Source: WTFY01 sp965220895 (GTDB taxonomy: Bacteria > Pseudomonadota > Gammaproteobacteria > UBA4575). From it: 64,000 nt of DNA. Made by a program: the position numbers and the translations under genes. The notes under the pieces are model-generated. The model worked only from the letters and a program-made list of their open reading frames with translations, did not search any database and was not told the DNA's origin. The stretch is from positions 1,798,001 to 1,862,000 of the forward strand of contig OZ244850.1 in assembly GCA_965220895.1 (NCBI GenBank), written 5' to 3'. This document shows positions 15,549 through 25,818 of this stretch, in pieces. Position 1 is the stretch's first letter. Every line of letters begins with the position of its first letter.

Positions 15549-16528
15549 CGGGAAGATTTTCGCCGCTGGCCTCGTCGCTTGAACGTGCCGGGCTGGAAGC
15601 CGCGAACACGCAGTTGCTGGAGCTGGCACGGCACAGGTACGCACACCCCAGGCACCGCCACTTCGATGACTGGCAGCACCGCATTGATGCGCTGCCCGAT
15701 ATTGCCCCCTCGTTCATCGATCTGGATCGTGCGGTTCCCGAGATCGGCCGGGCAGCCGATTGTACAAGCGAGCAGCATGCCTCGCTGATGCAGAGCCTGC
15801 AGGCCCTGTGCCCCTGGCGCAAGGGGCCGTTCAACGTCTTTGGAATCGACATCGATGCCGAGTGGCGCAGTGACTGGAAATGGGCGCGCATCGCACCGCA
15901 CCTCGGCAGTCTTCAAAACTGCAATGTACTGGATGTCGGTTGTGGCAACGGGTATTACGCATTGCGCATGCAGGGTCTTGGCGCGCGACTGGTGCTGGGC
16001 CTCGAACCCATGTGGGTGCACGTGTTCCAGTTCTCGGCCCTGCAGAAGTACTTGCTGCAACCGCAGCGCATCTTTGTCCTGCCTCTTAGGCTCGAGGAAT
16101 TGCCCCAGGCACTGTCGGGGTTCGACCTGGCGTTTTCCATGGGCGTGCTGTACCACAGCAGGCAGCCCCGGGAACATCTGGGCCGGGTATTCAACGTATT
16201 GCGCGAGGGTGGCCGGATTGTGCTGGAGACCCTGATCATCAAGGACCGGGTTGCCGATGCACTGGTCCCGGCGGGACGTTATGCCAACATGAAGAACGTC
16301 TGGGTGATCCCGAGTTACACACTGCTGAAAGCCTGGCTGGTGGAAGCCGGCTTTGACCGGGTCCGGTTGCTGGATCAGTCCACCACCACCCCTCAGGAGC
16401 AGCGCCCGACGGGCTGGATGACCGGGCATTCACTGGCACATGCCCTGGATCCGAACGATCCCGGACAGACCATCGAAGGGTATCCTGCACCGTTGCGTGC
16501 CTGCATCGTCGCAGAAAAGCCCGCCTGA
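15545..16528 (+). CDS. cmoB: tRNA U34 carboxymethyltransferase
   Basis: This 327-residue enzyme transfers the carboxymethyl group from carboxy-SAM to 5-hydroxyuridine-34, giving cmo5U. It begins at a GTG overlapping the cmoA stop (GTGA). VLDVGCGNGYYALRM is the cofactor-binding motif. FNVFGIDIDAEWRSDWKW and GVLYHSRQP are family signatures. The length matches E. coli CmoB (323). It is convergent with fdxA, 24 bases away. Confidence 0.95.
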   Translation: MTGRFSPLASSLERAGLEAANTQLLELARHRYAHPRHRHFDDWQHRIDALPDIAPSFIDLDRAVPEIGRAADCTSEQHASLMQSLQALCPWRKGPFNVFGIDIDAEWRSDWKWARIAPHLGSLQNCNVLDVGCGNGYYALRMQGLGARLVLGLEPMWVHVFQFSALQKYLLQPQRIFVLPLRLEELPQALSGFDLAFSMGVLYHSRQPREHLGRVFNVLREGGRIVLETLIIKDRVADALVPAGRYANMKNVWVIPSYTLLKAWLVEAGFDRVRLLDQSTTTPQEQRPTGWMTGHSLAHALDPNDPGQTIEGYPAPLRACIVAEKPA

Positions 16529-16552
16529 TTTCGATGCCTGTGCCGGGGGCAG

Positions 16553-16876
16553 CTACTCCTCCAGGTACTGGCGCTTGCCTTCCACCGTCTCCCACTGACC
16601 GGCATCCTCCGGGGCGAGGATGGTAGTGGCCAGGACCGGCCACTTCCGGGACAGCTGCTCGTTGAGGGCCAGGAATTCCTGCTGGGATTCCGGCAGGTCG
16701 TCTTCGCTGACGATGGCATTGACCGGGCACTCCGTTTCGCACATGGCGCAGTCGATGCAGTCTTCGGGGTCAATGACCAGCATGTTCGGCCCTTCATGGA
16801 AGCAGTCGACCGGGCACACTTCGACGCAGTCCGTGTACTTACACTTGATGCAGGATTCGGTGACGACGAATGTCAT
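16553..16876 (-). CDS. fdxA: Seven-iron ferredoxin
   Basis: This 107-residue ferredoxin has CxxCxxxxCxxxCP (CIKCKYTDCVEVCP) and CxxCxxxCxxxCP-type (CIDCAMCETECP) cluster motifs near the N-terminus, followed by the C-terminal extension typical of FdxA with [3Fe-4S] and [4Fe-4S] clusters. It starts MTFVVTESC as in pseudomonads and lies downstream of mutS on the same strand, the conserved mutS-fdxA order. Confidence 0.94.
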   Translation of the reverse strand: MTFVVTESCIKCKYTDCVEVCPVDCFHEGPNMLVIDPEDCIDCAMCETECPVNAIVSEDDLPESQQEFLALNEQLSRKWPVLATTILAPEDAGQWETVEGKRQYLEE

Positions 16877-16981
16877 GGGAGTGCGAACATACGAGTGCCG
16901 GGGCAGGCGTGCATGGTAGCAAAAACGGGCCGCTTCAAAAACACGCCTGGCAGGGAGCGAGATGAGGGTGAGGCCGCGCGG

Positions 16982-19549
16982 TCATGACCGCTCATGCCTG
17001 AGGTGCTTGAGCTTGTAGAGCACCTGCAGGGCATCCCTGGGAGTCAGCTCGTCCGGGTCGATGTTCTCCAGGTACTCGATCATCGGGTGGTTCAGGCGGT
17101 CTCCAAGCTGGAGCCCCGGCTGTACAGCGGAAGCGGGCTTCGCGGATTCCTCCGAGGCTTGCTCGAGCTGTCGCAACTTGAGTCTCGCCCCGGCGATCAC
17201 CGACCTGGGTATGCCGGCCAGCTGGGCTACCTGCAGGCCGTAACTCTGGTTGGCCGGACCCTCCTTGACGGCATGCAGGAAGATGATCTGGTCTCCATGC
17301 TCCACCGCATCGATGTGTACGTTGCAGATGTTGTCAAAATGTTCCGGCAACTGCGTGAGCTCGAAATAGTGCGTGGCAAACAGGCTGTAGGAGCCGTTGA
17401 CCGTGCTGAGATGCTCGGCACAGGACCAGGCCAGGGAAAGCCCGTCGTAGGTGCTCGTGCCGCGCCCGATTTCATCCATGAGCACCAGACTGGACGCGGT
17501 GGCGTTGTTGAGAATGTTGGCGGCTTCGGTCATCTCGACCATGAAGGTGGAGTAGCCGGCACTGAGATCGTCCGAGGCGCCGATGCGGGTGTAGATGGCC
17601 TCCAGCGGGCCCAGGGTGGCCGACTCGGCCGGCACGTAGCTGCCGGTATAGGCCAGCCAGCAGATCAGTGCGATCTGGCGCATGTACGTGGATTTGCCGC
17701 CCATGTTCGGACCGGTGATGATGAGCATCTTGCGCGCGGCATCCAGGCAGGCGTCGTTGGCCGTGAAGGGGCCATCCTGGACCTGCTCGATCACCGGATG
17801 CCTTCCCTGGCGGATGTCGATGCGGTCTTCATCGGTGAATTGCGGTCGCACGTAATTCAGGGTCAGGGCCCGTTCTGCCAGCGTGACCAGCGCATCCAGC
17901 TGCGAAAGCCCCAGTGCGCAGCTTCGCAAGGTGTCCAGTTCTTCGATCAACTCGTCCAGGAGTTGCTCGTACAGGAATTTCTCCCGCTTCAGGGCACGCT
18001 CCCGTGAACTCAGGACCTCGTCTTCGAATCGCTTCAGCTCGCTCGTGATGTACCTCTCGGTGTTCTTCAGGGTCTGCCTGCGCGTGTAATGCTCGGGAAC
18101 CTGGTCTGCATGCATGCGCGAGACCTCGATGTAGTAGCCGTGCACACGGTTGTAGGCAACCTTCAGGGAGGCGATCTGGGTGGCGAGCTTCTCGCGTTGC
18201 TCCAGGTCCAGCAGGAACTGGCTGGCATTTGTGTGCAGGCTGCGCAACTGGTCCAGCTCCTCGTCACGACCCGCACGGATGACACCGCCATCACGGATCA
18301 GCGCAGGCGGGTCATCGGCCAGACTGCGCTCAAGAATGGAGGTCAGCGGCATCAGTCCATCGAGCCCGCGTGCACATTCCTGCAACAAGGCCTCGCTGTA
18401 ATGCGCGATGGCCTCTCCAATCCCCGGGGCCGCGGCCAGGGTGGCCCGCAAGGCATCGAGGTCCCGGGGCTGTGCGGTGCGAAGGGCAATGCGGCTGCGG
18501 ATACGCTCGATATCGTTGACCCCGCCGAGTCGCTCCTGCAGGGACTGGATCTCGTTGAACTCGATCAGCTGCGTGATGGCCGCGAGGCGCTTTTGCAAAA
18601 CGTCGCGGTTGCGGGTCGGCTGGCACAGCCAGCCGCGCAAGTGGCGTGCACCCATGGTCGATACGCTGCGGTCCAGGATGCCGATGAGGCTGTGCGTCTT
18701 TTGTCCCCGCGTGGACTGCTCGATCTCCAGGTTGGTCCTCGATACGCTGTCGATTTGCAGGTACTCGTCATCCCTGTACAGCTGCAGCCCGTCGATGTGG
18801 GGCAGGGCGGATTTTTGCGTATCCCTGACATACTGGAGCAGCGCCCCGGCCGCAGCGATGGCAAGCGGCTGATCCTTGCATCCGTACCCACCCAGGTCAT
18901 GTACCCCGAACTGCTTGCACAGGGTCGTGACCGCGCTCTCGGTCTCGAAGTGCCAGACCGGCAGGTGCCGGCATGCAATTCCGTTTTTCAGCGCAAGCTC
19001 GGCATCTTCAGGCAGCAGGACCTCGGCAGGCTGGATGCGCTCGATCTCGGCGTCGAGCTGCGCGGTGCCCGGGCAGGTCTGCACGATGAACTTGCCGGTA
19101 CTGAGATCGAGGTAGGCGAGTCCCGCAGCGCCCTCGACCGGGCACACGGCCAGCAGGTAGTTTTCCCGGTTGTGTTCGAGCAACTGACTCTCGGTCACCG
19201 TGCCGGGTGTGATGATCCGGGTCACCTTGCGCTCCACCAGGCCCCTGCTGTCGGCCGGGTCGCCCACCTGGTCGCAGATCACCACCGACTCGCCCCGGCG
19301 AAGCAGCTTGACCAGGTAGTTTTCGACGGCATGCACGGGCACGCCGGCCATGGGAACCTCGTCTGCGGCATTCTTGTTTCGCGAGGTCAGGGTCAGGTCC
19401 AGCAGCTTCGCAGCATGCCGGGCGTCCTCGAAGAACAGTTCGAAGAAATCACCCATGCGGTAGAACAGCAGCATGTCCGGGTGCTCGGACTTGATGCGCA
19501 GGTACTGCTGCATCATGGGGGTGTGTTTCGCAGGGGAGCGTGCGATCAT
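16982..19549 (-). CDS. mutS: DNA mismatch repair protein MutS
   Basis: This 855-residue protein recognises base mismatches. The N-terminal domain has RMGDFFELF, in which the Phe-x-Glu wedge contacts the mismatch. The ABC-type ATPase at the C-terminus has GPNMGGKSTYMRQ (Walker A), MDEIGRGTSTYDG (signature and Walker B) and FATHYFELT. The length equals E. coli MutS (853). It is divergent from pncC with about 50 AT-rich bases between the start codons. Confidence 0.97.
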   Translation of the reverse strand: MIARSPAKHTPMMQQYLRIKSEHPDMLLFYRMGDFFELFFEDARHAAKLLDLTLTSRNKNAADEVPMAGVPVHAVENYLVKLLRRGESVVICDQVGDPADSRGLVERKVTRIITPGTVTESQLLEHNRENYLLAVCPVEGAAGLAYLDLSTGKFIVQTCPGTAQLDAEIERIQPAEVLLPEDAELALKNGIACRHLPVWHFETESAVTTLCKQFGVHDLGGYGCKDQPLAIAAAGALLQYVRDTQKSALPHIDGLQLYRDDEYLQIDSVSRTNLEIEQSTRGQKTHSLIGILDRSVSTMGARHLRGWLCQPTRNRDVLQKRLAAITQLIEFNEIQSLQERLGGVNDIERIRSRIALRTAQPRDLDALRATLAAAPGIGEAIAHYSEALLQECARGLDGLMPLTSILERSLADDPPALIRDGGVIRAGRDEELDQLRSLHTNASQFLLDLEQREKLATQIASLKVAYNRVHGYYIEVSRMHADQVPEHYTRRQTLKNTERYITSELKRFEDEVLSSRERALKREKFLYEQLLDELIEELDTLRSCALGLSQLDALVTLAERALTLNYVRPQFTDEDRIDIRQGRHPVIEQVQDGPFTANDACLDAARKMLIITGPNMGGKSTYMRQIALICWLAYTGSYVPAESATLGPLEAIYTRIGASDDLSAGYSTFMVEMTEAANILNNATASSLVLMDEIGRGTSTYDGLSLAWSCAEHLSTVNGSYSLFATHYFELTQLPEHFDNICNVHIDAVEHGDQIIFLHAVKEGPANQSYGLQVAQLAGIPRSVIAGARLKLRQLEQASEESAKPASAVQPGLQLGDRLNHPMIEYLENIDPDELTPRDALQVLYKLKHLRHERS

Positions 19550-19598
19550 GGTAAAAGTCTAACCAAGAATAAAAAATTACACAGCATATATTGACCCC

Positions 19599-20102
19599 GT
19601 GATCAAAACACCCTCATCCGATGTCCGCACCCTGCTGCAGACGTTTGCAAGGCAGATGACTGAACACGGACTCCGGCTGGCCACCGCAGAGTCCTGCACC
19701 GGCGGGCTGCTGGCCCAATGGATGACCACGCTGCCCGGCAGTTCGGACTGGTTTGAGTGCGGCTACGTCACTTACAGCAACACCGCCAAGGTCAGCCTGC
19801 TCCAGGTCGCACCGCAGGCACTGGAAATTCATGGTGCGGTGAGCCCGCAGGTGGCCGAGCAGATGGCAGGCGGTGCCCTGGGTCTCAGTGATGTGGATCT
19901 CGCCGTCTCGGTGACCGGGATCGCAGGCCCTAGTGGCGGCAGTGCCGAAAAACCTGTGGGTACGGTCTACCTCGGTGTGGCCCGGCGCGATCAGCCTGTC
20001 GTCACGGTACATCGGGTGTTCGAGGGGGATCGCGATGCCATCCGCGAGCAGAGTGCGAGCCTGGCGCTTGCCCTCTTGATGGAGCACTGCACCAGCGGAT
20101 GA
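19599..20102 (+). CDS. pncC: Nicotinamide-nucleotide amidohydrolase (CinA C-terminal family)
   Basis: This 167-residue stand-alone CinA C-terminal domain deamidates nicotinamide mononucleotide in NAD recycling. The motifs ATAESCTGGLL near residue 30 and GIAGPSGGSAEKPVGTVYLG are characteristic. It starts with GTG. The length is like E. coli PncC (165). It precedes recA, the usual arrangement in gammaproteobacteria. Confidence 0.92.
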   Translation: MIKTPSSDVRTLLQTFARQMTEHGLRLATAESCTGGLLAQWMTTLPGSSDWFECGYVTYSNTAKVSLLQVAPQALEIHGAVSPQVAEQMAGGALGLSDVDLAVSVTGIAGPSGGSAEKPVGTVYLGVARRDQPVVTVHRVFEGDRDAIREQSASLALALLMEHCTSG

Positions 20103-20274
20103 TCCGGACCGGACCGCTAAGTGTGCAGGAAGTTTCGCATGCCTTGGCATCCCGGTATGATAAGGTGCAACGCAAGGGATGCAGAGTGTAAAGAGCAGGA
20201 AACACCCCGAAATTTCGCACGGCAATTCCAGGAAACTAGGTCTACAGGTATTTATTAGAAGTCAGAGGTGAGCA

Positions 20275-21324
20275 GTGGACGAAAATCGTAAAAAGGCACT
20301 TGATGCGGCACTTGGTCAGATCGAGAGACAATTCGGCAAGGGCACGGTCATGCGCCTTGGAGACTCTTCTGCCACGCGTGACATCGATGTGATCTCCACC
20401 GGCTCGCTGGCCCTGGATGTGGCCCTAGGAATCGGGGGCCTGCCCAAGGGCAGGGTCACCGAGATCTACGGACCGGAGTCCTCGGGCAAGACCACCCTGA
20501 CGCTGCAGGTGGTTGCCGAATGCCAGAAACAGGGCGGCATTGCCGCATTCGTCGATGCCGAGCATGCCCTGGATCCCGTGTATGCTGAAAAAATTGGCGT
20601 GAACGTGGATGACTTGCTGATCTCGCAGCCCGATACCGGTGAGCAGGCCCTGGAAATCACGGACATGCTGGTGCGCTCCGGGGCGGTCAGCATCGTCGTG
20701 GTCGATTCGGTGGCCGCGCTGACCCCGCGCGCCGAGATCGAGGGCGATATGGGCGACTCGCACATGGGGCTGCAGGCCCGGCTCATGTCACAGGCCTTGC
20801 GCAAGCTGACCGGCAACATCAAGCGCTCCAACACCATGGTCATCTTCATCAACCAGATTCGAATGAAGCTCGGCGTCATGTTCGGCAATCCCGAGACCAC
20901 GACCGGCGGCAATGCGTTGAAGTTCTATGCCTCGGTGCGCCTCGACATCCGCCGCATCGGTGCGATCAAGCAGGGCGATGAGATCCTCGGCAATGATACC
21001 CGGGTCAAGGTCGTCAAGAACAAGCTCGCACCGCCATTCAAGAAGGCGGAGTTCGAGATCCTCTACGGCGAGGGCATCTCGCGCACGGGGGAGATTATCG
21101 ACATGGGCGTGCAAAACGGCCTCGTCGACAAGGCGGGGGCCTGGTACAGCTACAACGGGGAGCGCATCGGCCAGGGCAAGGAAAATTCACGCGCCTGGCT
21201 GAAAGAACACCCGGAGGTGGCGGGCGAGATCGAAACCCGTCTGCGTGAAAAACTGATGCCGCATGCCGGCAAGGTGCATCCGGACTCAGAAGAAGCGGAA
21301 GAGGCGGAAGCCACTGAAGCCTGA
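20275..21324 (+). CDS. recA: Recombinase RecA
   Basis: This 349-residue recombinase forms ATP-dependent filaments on single-stranded DNA and stimulates LexA-type autocleavage. The P-loop GPESSGKTTL lies near residues 66-75. NQIRMKLGVMFGNPETTTGGNALKFY covers the L2 DNA-binding loop. The acidic tail ends SEEAEEAEATEA. Start: GTG 20275 gives DENRKKAL as in other RecA, behind AGAGG. The 172 bases upstream show no clear LexA box to my eye. Confidence 0.97.
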   Translation: MDENRKKALDAALGQIERQFGKGTVMRLGDSSATRDIDVISTGSLALDVALGIGGLPKGRVTEIYGPESSGKTTLTLQVVAECQKQGGIAAFVDAEHALDPVYAEKIGVNVDDLLISQPDTGEQALEITDMLVRSGAVSIVVVDSVAALTPRAEIEGDMGDSHMGLQARLMSQALRKLTGNIKRSNTMVIFINQIRMKLGVMFGNPETTTGGNALKFYASVRLDIRRIGAIKQGDEILGNDTRVKVVKNKLAPPFKKAEFEILYGEGISRTGEIIDMGVQNGLVDKAGAWYSYNGERIGQGKENSRAWLKEHPEVAGEIETRLREKLMPHAGKVHPDSEEAEEAEATEA

Positions 21325-21790
21325 GCGTTCCATACGCGATACGGCACTTGGACTGCTGTCAAGACGGGAACACACGCGTCTTGAGCTGGCAGGCAAACTC
21401 AAAGCGAGGGAATTCCCGGCCACCGCAATCGAAGCCTTGCTGGATGACCTGCAGCAAGAAGGCCTGCAAAGTGATGCGCGCTTTGCCGAAAGCTATGTCT
21501 ATTCGCGCACGCGACGCGGCTTCGGGCCTTTGCGTATCCGCCAGGAACTGCAGGAACGTGGGGTCACGCAATCCCTGGTGAGTGCTCACATCGACTTCAA
21601 TGATCCGCAGTGGCTGCAGCTGGCCTGCCAGGAATACGGGAAAAAGTTCAAGGACCCCCGGGTGACAAGTGCGAAAGAGCGGGCCCGGCGCATGCGCTAC
21701 CTGCAAAACCGCGGATTCACCGGTGATATAATCCGCCAGACCTTTGTACGATTTGAGCGGGCTGAAACAGTGTCCGGCGCTGGAGCATAG
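21263..21790 (+). CDS. recX: Regulatory protein RecX
   Basis: This small helical protein limits RecA filament growth. The repeated three-helix units of RecX are recognisable: ALGLLSRREHTRLELAGKL, LQQEGLQSDARFAESYVYSRTRRGFGPLRIRQELQERGV, and YLQNRGFTGDIIRQTF. The frame opens at ATG 21263 inside recA (175 residues), but conservation starts around KPERSIRDTAL, so initiation at CTG 21314 (158 residues) is possible. Overlap with recA suggests coupled translation. Confidence 0.88.
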   Translation: MPARCIRTQKKRKRRKPLKPERSIRDTALGLLSRREHTRLELAGKLKAREFPATAIEALLDDLQQEGLQSDARFAESYVYSRTRRGFGPLRIRQELQERGVTQSLVSAHIDFNDPQWLQLACQEYGKKFKDPRVTSAKERARRMRYLQNRGFTGDIIRQTFVRFERAETVSGAGA

Positions 21791-21816
21791 GAGCGACTCC
21801 ACGAGGCAGGGTGGAC

Positions 21817-24420
21817 ATGGAACACAGCGCGGAAATTCGCAACGCATTTTTACAGTTCTTCGAGCAGCACGGTCATACCGTGGTGCCCTCCGGCCCGCTG
21901 GTGCCCGCGAACGACCCCTCCCTGCTGTTCACCAATGCCGGCATGGTGCAGTTCAAGGATGTCTTTCTCGGCAAGGAGTCCCCGGGCTACACCCGTGCCG
22001 TGACCAGCCAGCGCTGTCTCAGGGCCGGGGGCAAGCACAACGATCTTGAGAATGTCGGCTATACCGCACGGCATCACACGTTTTTCGAGATGCTGGGTAA
22101 CTTCAGTTTCGGGGATTACTTCAAGCGCGAGGCGATCCATTATGCCTGGGACTTCCTGACCCGGGTGGTCGAGCTCCCCGAAGCCCGTCTGTGGGTTACG
22201 GTCTACGAGGACGATGAGCAGGCGGCCGACATCTGGCTGAACGATGTCGGCGTGAATGCAGAGCGGTTCGCGCGGATCGGCGCGGCCGACAACTTCTGGG
22301 CCATGGGGGACACGGGCCCCTGCGGGCCGTGCACGGAGATCTTCTACGATTTCGGTGACAGCGTGGCCGGGGGGCCGCCCGGGACTGCAGACCAGGACGG
22401 GGACCGCTACGTGGAAGTATGGAACCTGGTGTTCATGCAGTATGAGCGCGATGCCCAGGGGAAGCTCACCGATTTGCCCAAGCCTTCCGTGGATACCGGC
22501 ATGGGCCTTGAGCGCCTGAGCACCATCCTGCAGGGGGTCAAGAACAACTACGACACCGACCTGTTCACCGGCATCATTGCTACCGCGGCGGACATCGCCA
22601 AGGTGGCTGATACCGGCCAGCCCTCGCTTCGCGTGGTGGCGGATCACATCCGCGCCTGCGCCTTCATGATCGTCGACGGGGTGCTGCCCTCGAACGAGGG
22701 CCGGGGCTATGTCTTGCGACGCATCATTCGCCGAGCTGCACGCCACGGTCACAAGCTCGGCATCGAAGAACCGTTCTTCTACCGGTTGGTGTCCCCGCTC
22801 GTCGACAGCCTGGGCGAGGCCTGCCCGGAACTGGGCAGTGCACAGGCGCGCGTGCAGGACGTGCTGCACCGTGAGGAACAGCGTTTCGGTGACACCCTGG
22901 CCCAGGGCATGCGAATCCTGAACGAGGAGATCACCCGGCTCAAAGGGGATACCCTTCCCGGTGAAACGGTGTTCAAGCTGTACGACACCTACGGGTTCCC
23001 CAGTGACCTGACTGCCGATTTTGCCCGCGAGCAACACCTGAAGATCGATACCGCAGGGTTCGAAAAGCATATGCAGGCCCAGCGTGAGCGTGGCAGGCTC
23101 TCAAGCCGCTTTGACGTCGAATACGATGCCTCGCTGGCGGTGTCGACCGCCACCGAGTTCACAGGTTATGACTGCATGCACGAGCAGGCCACCGTGCAGG
23201 AGATCTTCGTGGACCACCAACCCGTCGAGGAAATCCTGCAGGGCCAGTCCGGAGGTATCATCCTTGAGAAGACCCCGTTCTACGCGGAATCCGGCGGACA
23301 GGTTGGGGACCAGGGCATCCTGGAATGTGAACAGGCGGTGTTCGAAGTCGCCGATACCCAGCAGCAAGGCGATGCCCATGTCCATTACGGCACCCTCGCA
23401 TCCGGACATCTTGCGCTTGGCCACAAGGTGCATGCGAAGGTCGCAACCGAGCGCAGGCAGGCGACCGTGCTGAATCACTCGGCCACGCACCTGATGCATG
23501 CTGCCTTGCGCGAAGTGCTCGGCGATCATGTCGAGCAAAAGGGCTCTTTGGTAGCACCGGATCGCCTGCGCTTTGATTTCTCGCACGATGCTCCAGTCGA
23601 TGAGACCGAGCTGCAGCGAATCGAGGATCTGGTGAATCACCAGATCCGCCTGAATGCAAAAGCGACTGCAAAAACCATGGCCAAGGACGAGGCCCTGCAT
23701 GCGGGTGCCCTGGCCCTGTTCGGGGAGAAGTACGCAGACGAGGTGCGCGTCCTGACCATCGGCGATTTCTCCATGGAGTTGTGCGGCGGCACGCACGTCA
23801 GCCGGGCCGGGGACATTGGCGTGTTCAAGGTCATCTCGGAGTCCGGCATCGCATCCGGGGTGCGGCGCATCGAAGCACTCACCGGCGACGGGGCGCTGGA
23901 GTGGATTCGCGAGAACCAGAGGCAGTTGTCCGACATTGCCGGGCTGATGAAGAGTTCCAGATCGGAGACCCGGGACAAGGTCGGTCAGTTGCTGGAGCGC
24001 AACCGGGAGCTGCACAAGGAGCTGGAGCAGCTCAAGGCCCGGGTCATGTCGCAGGCCGGGAGCGATCTCGTTGATCAGGCCGTGGAAGTCGAAGGTCTCC
24101 AGGTGCTGGCCTGTGTGGTGGAAGGGGCCGACCCCAAATCCCTGCGCGAGACGGTGGACCAGCTGAAGGACAAGCTCGGCAGTGCCGCGGTCGTGCTGGG
24201 CACGGCCCGGGACTCAAGGGTCAGCCTCGTGGCCGGAGTCACCCGCGACCAGGTGCATCGAATCAAGGCAGGTGAGCTGGTCAACGCGGTCGCCCGCCAG
24301 GTTGGAGGCAAGGGCGGCGGCCGTGACGAAATGGCCCAGGCCGGTGGCAACCAACCGGATCAGCTTGTGGCGGCACTCAAGTCCGTGCCGGACTGGGTGC
24401 GGGAATCCCTGCAGCAATGA
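21817..24420 (+). CDS. alaS: Alanyl-tRNA synthetase
   Basis: This 867-residue enzyme charges tRNA-Ala. The class II catalytic domain contains AGGKHNDLENVG and FFEMLGNFSFGDYFK. The editing domain has HSATH and CGGTH zinc motifs that clear mischarged Ser or Gly. The C-terminal domain ends with GGKGGGRDEMAQAGG. I chose ATG 21817 (MEHSAEIRNAFL) because family members begin there; a GTG at 21811 is also in frame. Confidence 0.96.
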   Translation: MEHSAEIRNAFLQFFEQHGHTVVPSGPLVPANDPSLLFTNAGMVQFKDVFLGKESPGYTRAVTSQRCLRAGGKHNDLENVGYTARHHTFFEMLGNFSFGDYFKREAIHYAWDFLTRVVELPEARLWVTVYEDDEQAADIWLNDVGVNAERFARIGAADNFWAMGDTGPCGPCTEIFYDFGDSVAGGPPGTADQDGDRYVEVWNLVFMQYERDAQGKLTDLPKPSVDTGMGLERLSTILQGVKNNYDTDLFTGIIATAADIAKVADTGQPSLRVVADHIRACAFMIVDGVLPSNEGRGYVLRRIIRRAARHGHKLGIEEPFFYRLVSPLVDSLGEACPELGSAQARVQDVLHREEQRFGDTLAQGMRILNEEITRLKGDTLPGETVFKLYDTYGFPSDLTADFAREQHLKIDTAGFEKHMQAQRERGRLSSRFDVEYDASLAVSTATEFTGYDCMHEQATVQEIFVDHQPVEEILQGQSGGIILEKTPFYAESGGQVGDQGILECEQAVFEVADTQQQGDAHVHYGTLASGHLALGHKVHAKVATERRQATVLNHSATHLMHAALREVLGDHVEQKGSLVAPDRLRFDFSHDAPVDETELQRIEDLVNHQIRLNAKATAKTMAKDEALHAGALALFGEKYADEVRVLTIGDFSMELCGGTHVSRAGDIGVFKVISESGIASGVRRIEALTGDGALEWIRENQRQLSDIAGLMKSSRSETRDKVGQLLERNRELHKELEQLKARVMSQAGSDLVDQAVEVEGLQVLACVVEGADPKSLRETVDQLKDKLGSAAVVLGTARDSRVSLVAGVTRDQVHRIKAGELVNAVARQVGGKGGGRDEMAQAGGNQPDQLVAALKSVPDWVRESLQQ

Positions 24421-24546
24421 CTCCGATCGCAGCGTGCCTGGATGTCCGGGGCGGACTTTGATCCTGCCCCTGTGCAGGGGATGTGCAACCGTGCGTGATA
24501 AGATTCACCAAGACACCACCACCGTGAGCGAACGGAGATCAAGCCC

Positions 24547-25770
24547 ATGGCCTTGATAGTGCAAAAATATGGCGGCACCTCGGTCGGCTCGATCGAGCGT
24601 ATCAAGGCCGTGGCCGAGAAGGTGATCGCGAGCAAGAACCAGGGGCACAAGGTGGTCGTGGTCGTCTCGGCCATGAGCGGCGAAACCAATCGCCTGATGG
24701 GATTGGCCAACGAGGTGCAGGGGCAGGTGGCCCACGGGCGCGAGCTCGACGTGCTGCTCTCCACCGGTGAGCAGGTGACCATTGCGCTGCTGGCGATGGC
24801 CCTGCAGAGGCGCAACTGTGCCGCGATCTCATCGACGGGGGCACAGCTCAACATCCGCACCGACAACATGTTCAACAAGGCCCGAATCCAGAATATCGAC
24901 GCCGAGCTCCTGCATCGTTCACTGGATGCAGGGAAAGTGGTGGTGGTTGCAGGCTTTCAGGGCGTGGACGACGAGGGCAACATCACCACGCTGGGACGGG
25001 GGGGTTCGGATACGACGGCCGTGGCGGTGGCCGCGGCGATCAAGGCCGATGAATGCCAGATCTACACCGATGTGGACGGGGTCTACACGACCGACCCGCG
25101 GGTCGAGCCCAACGCGAGACGTCTGGACAGCGTGACCTTCGAAGAGATGCTGGAGATGGCCAGCCTCGGTTCCAAGGTGCTGCAAATTCGTGCAGTGGAA
25201 TTTGCCGGCAAGTATGATGTCCCACTGCGTGTGCTTTCCACTTTTTCAGAGGGGCCGGGTACCCTGATAACCCTGGAGGACGACGGCATGGAAGACCCGC
25301 TTGTATCAGGCATAGCCTTCAATCGAGACGAGGCCCAGTTGACGGTCAAGGGGGTGCCGGACCGTCCGGGTGTGGCCGCCCACATTCTGGGGCCGATCGC
25401 CGACAAGAACATCGAAGTGGACATGATCGTACAAAACGTGGGTTCGGACGGGACCACGGATTTCACTTTCACCGTACATAGAAATGACTATGAAAGAGGA
25501 ATGGAAGTCCTTGAAAGCATAGTAGTTGAGCTTGGGGGTGGCGAAGTCGGTGGCGATCCGCACATCGTAAAGTTGTCGCTGGTGGGCGTCGGGATGAGGT
25601 CCCATGCGGGAATTGCGAGTAGAATGTTTACAGCGTTGGCGCAGGAGAAGATCAATATCCGGATGATTTCCACTTCGGAGATCAAGATTTCCGTCGTGGT
25701 CGATGAGAAATATCTGGAGTTGGGGGTACGTGTATTGCACGAAGCATTCGAACTGGATCAGGAAAAATAG
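24547..25770 (+). CDS. lysC: Aspartokinase
   Basis: This 407-residue enzyme phosphorylates aspartate, the entry to lysine, threonine and methionine synthesis. The N-terminal kinase domain starts VQKYGGTSVG and contains LGRGGSDTTAVA. Two C-terminal ACT domains (from about residue 265) bind lysine and threonine for feedback control. It is a monofunctional form of the usual length. It lies between alaS and csrA, as in many gammaproteobacteria. Confidence 0.95.
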   Translation: MALIVQKYGGTSVGSIERIKAVAEKVIASKNQGHKVVVVVSAMSGETNRLMGLANEVQGQVAHGRELDVLLSTGEQVTIALLAMALQRRNCAAISSTGAQLNIRTDNMFNKARIQNIDAELLHRSLDAGKVVVVAGFQGVDDEGNITTLGRGGSDTTAVAVAAAIKADECQIYTDVDGVYTTDPRVEPNARRLDSVTFEEMLEMASLGSKVLQIRAVEFAGKYDVPLRVLSTFSEGPGTLITLEDDGMEDPLVSGIAFNRDEAQLTVKGVPDRPGVAAHILGPIADKNIEVDMIVQNVGSDGTTDFTFTVHRNDYERGMEVLESIVVELGGGEVGGDPHIVKLSLVGVGMRSHAGIASRMFTALAQEKINIRMISTSEIKISVVVDEKYLELGVRVLHEAFELDQEK

Positions 25771-25818
25771 AGGAGAACATCAGTAGCGCATAATGCAAAC
25801 ACCATAACGGCTTTGGTA

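Noticed and set aside
18089..19594. 501-codon plus-strand open frame opposite mutS
   Set aside because: Lies entirely antisense to a complete mutS with all motifs; its sequence shows no domain and is typical of GC-rich antisense frames.
21850..23070. 406-codon minus-strand open frame inside alaS
   Set aside because: Antisense to conserved alaS motifs; no homology signal visible.
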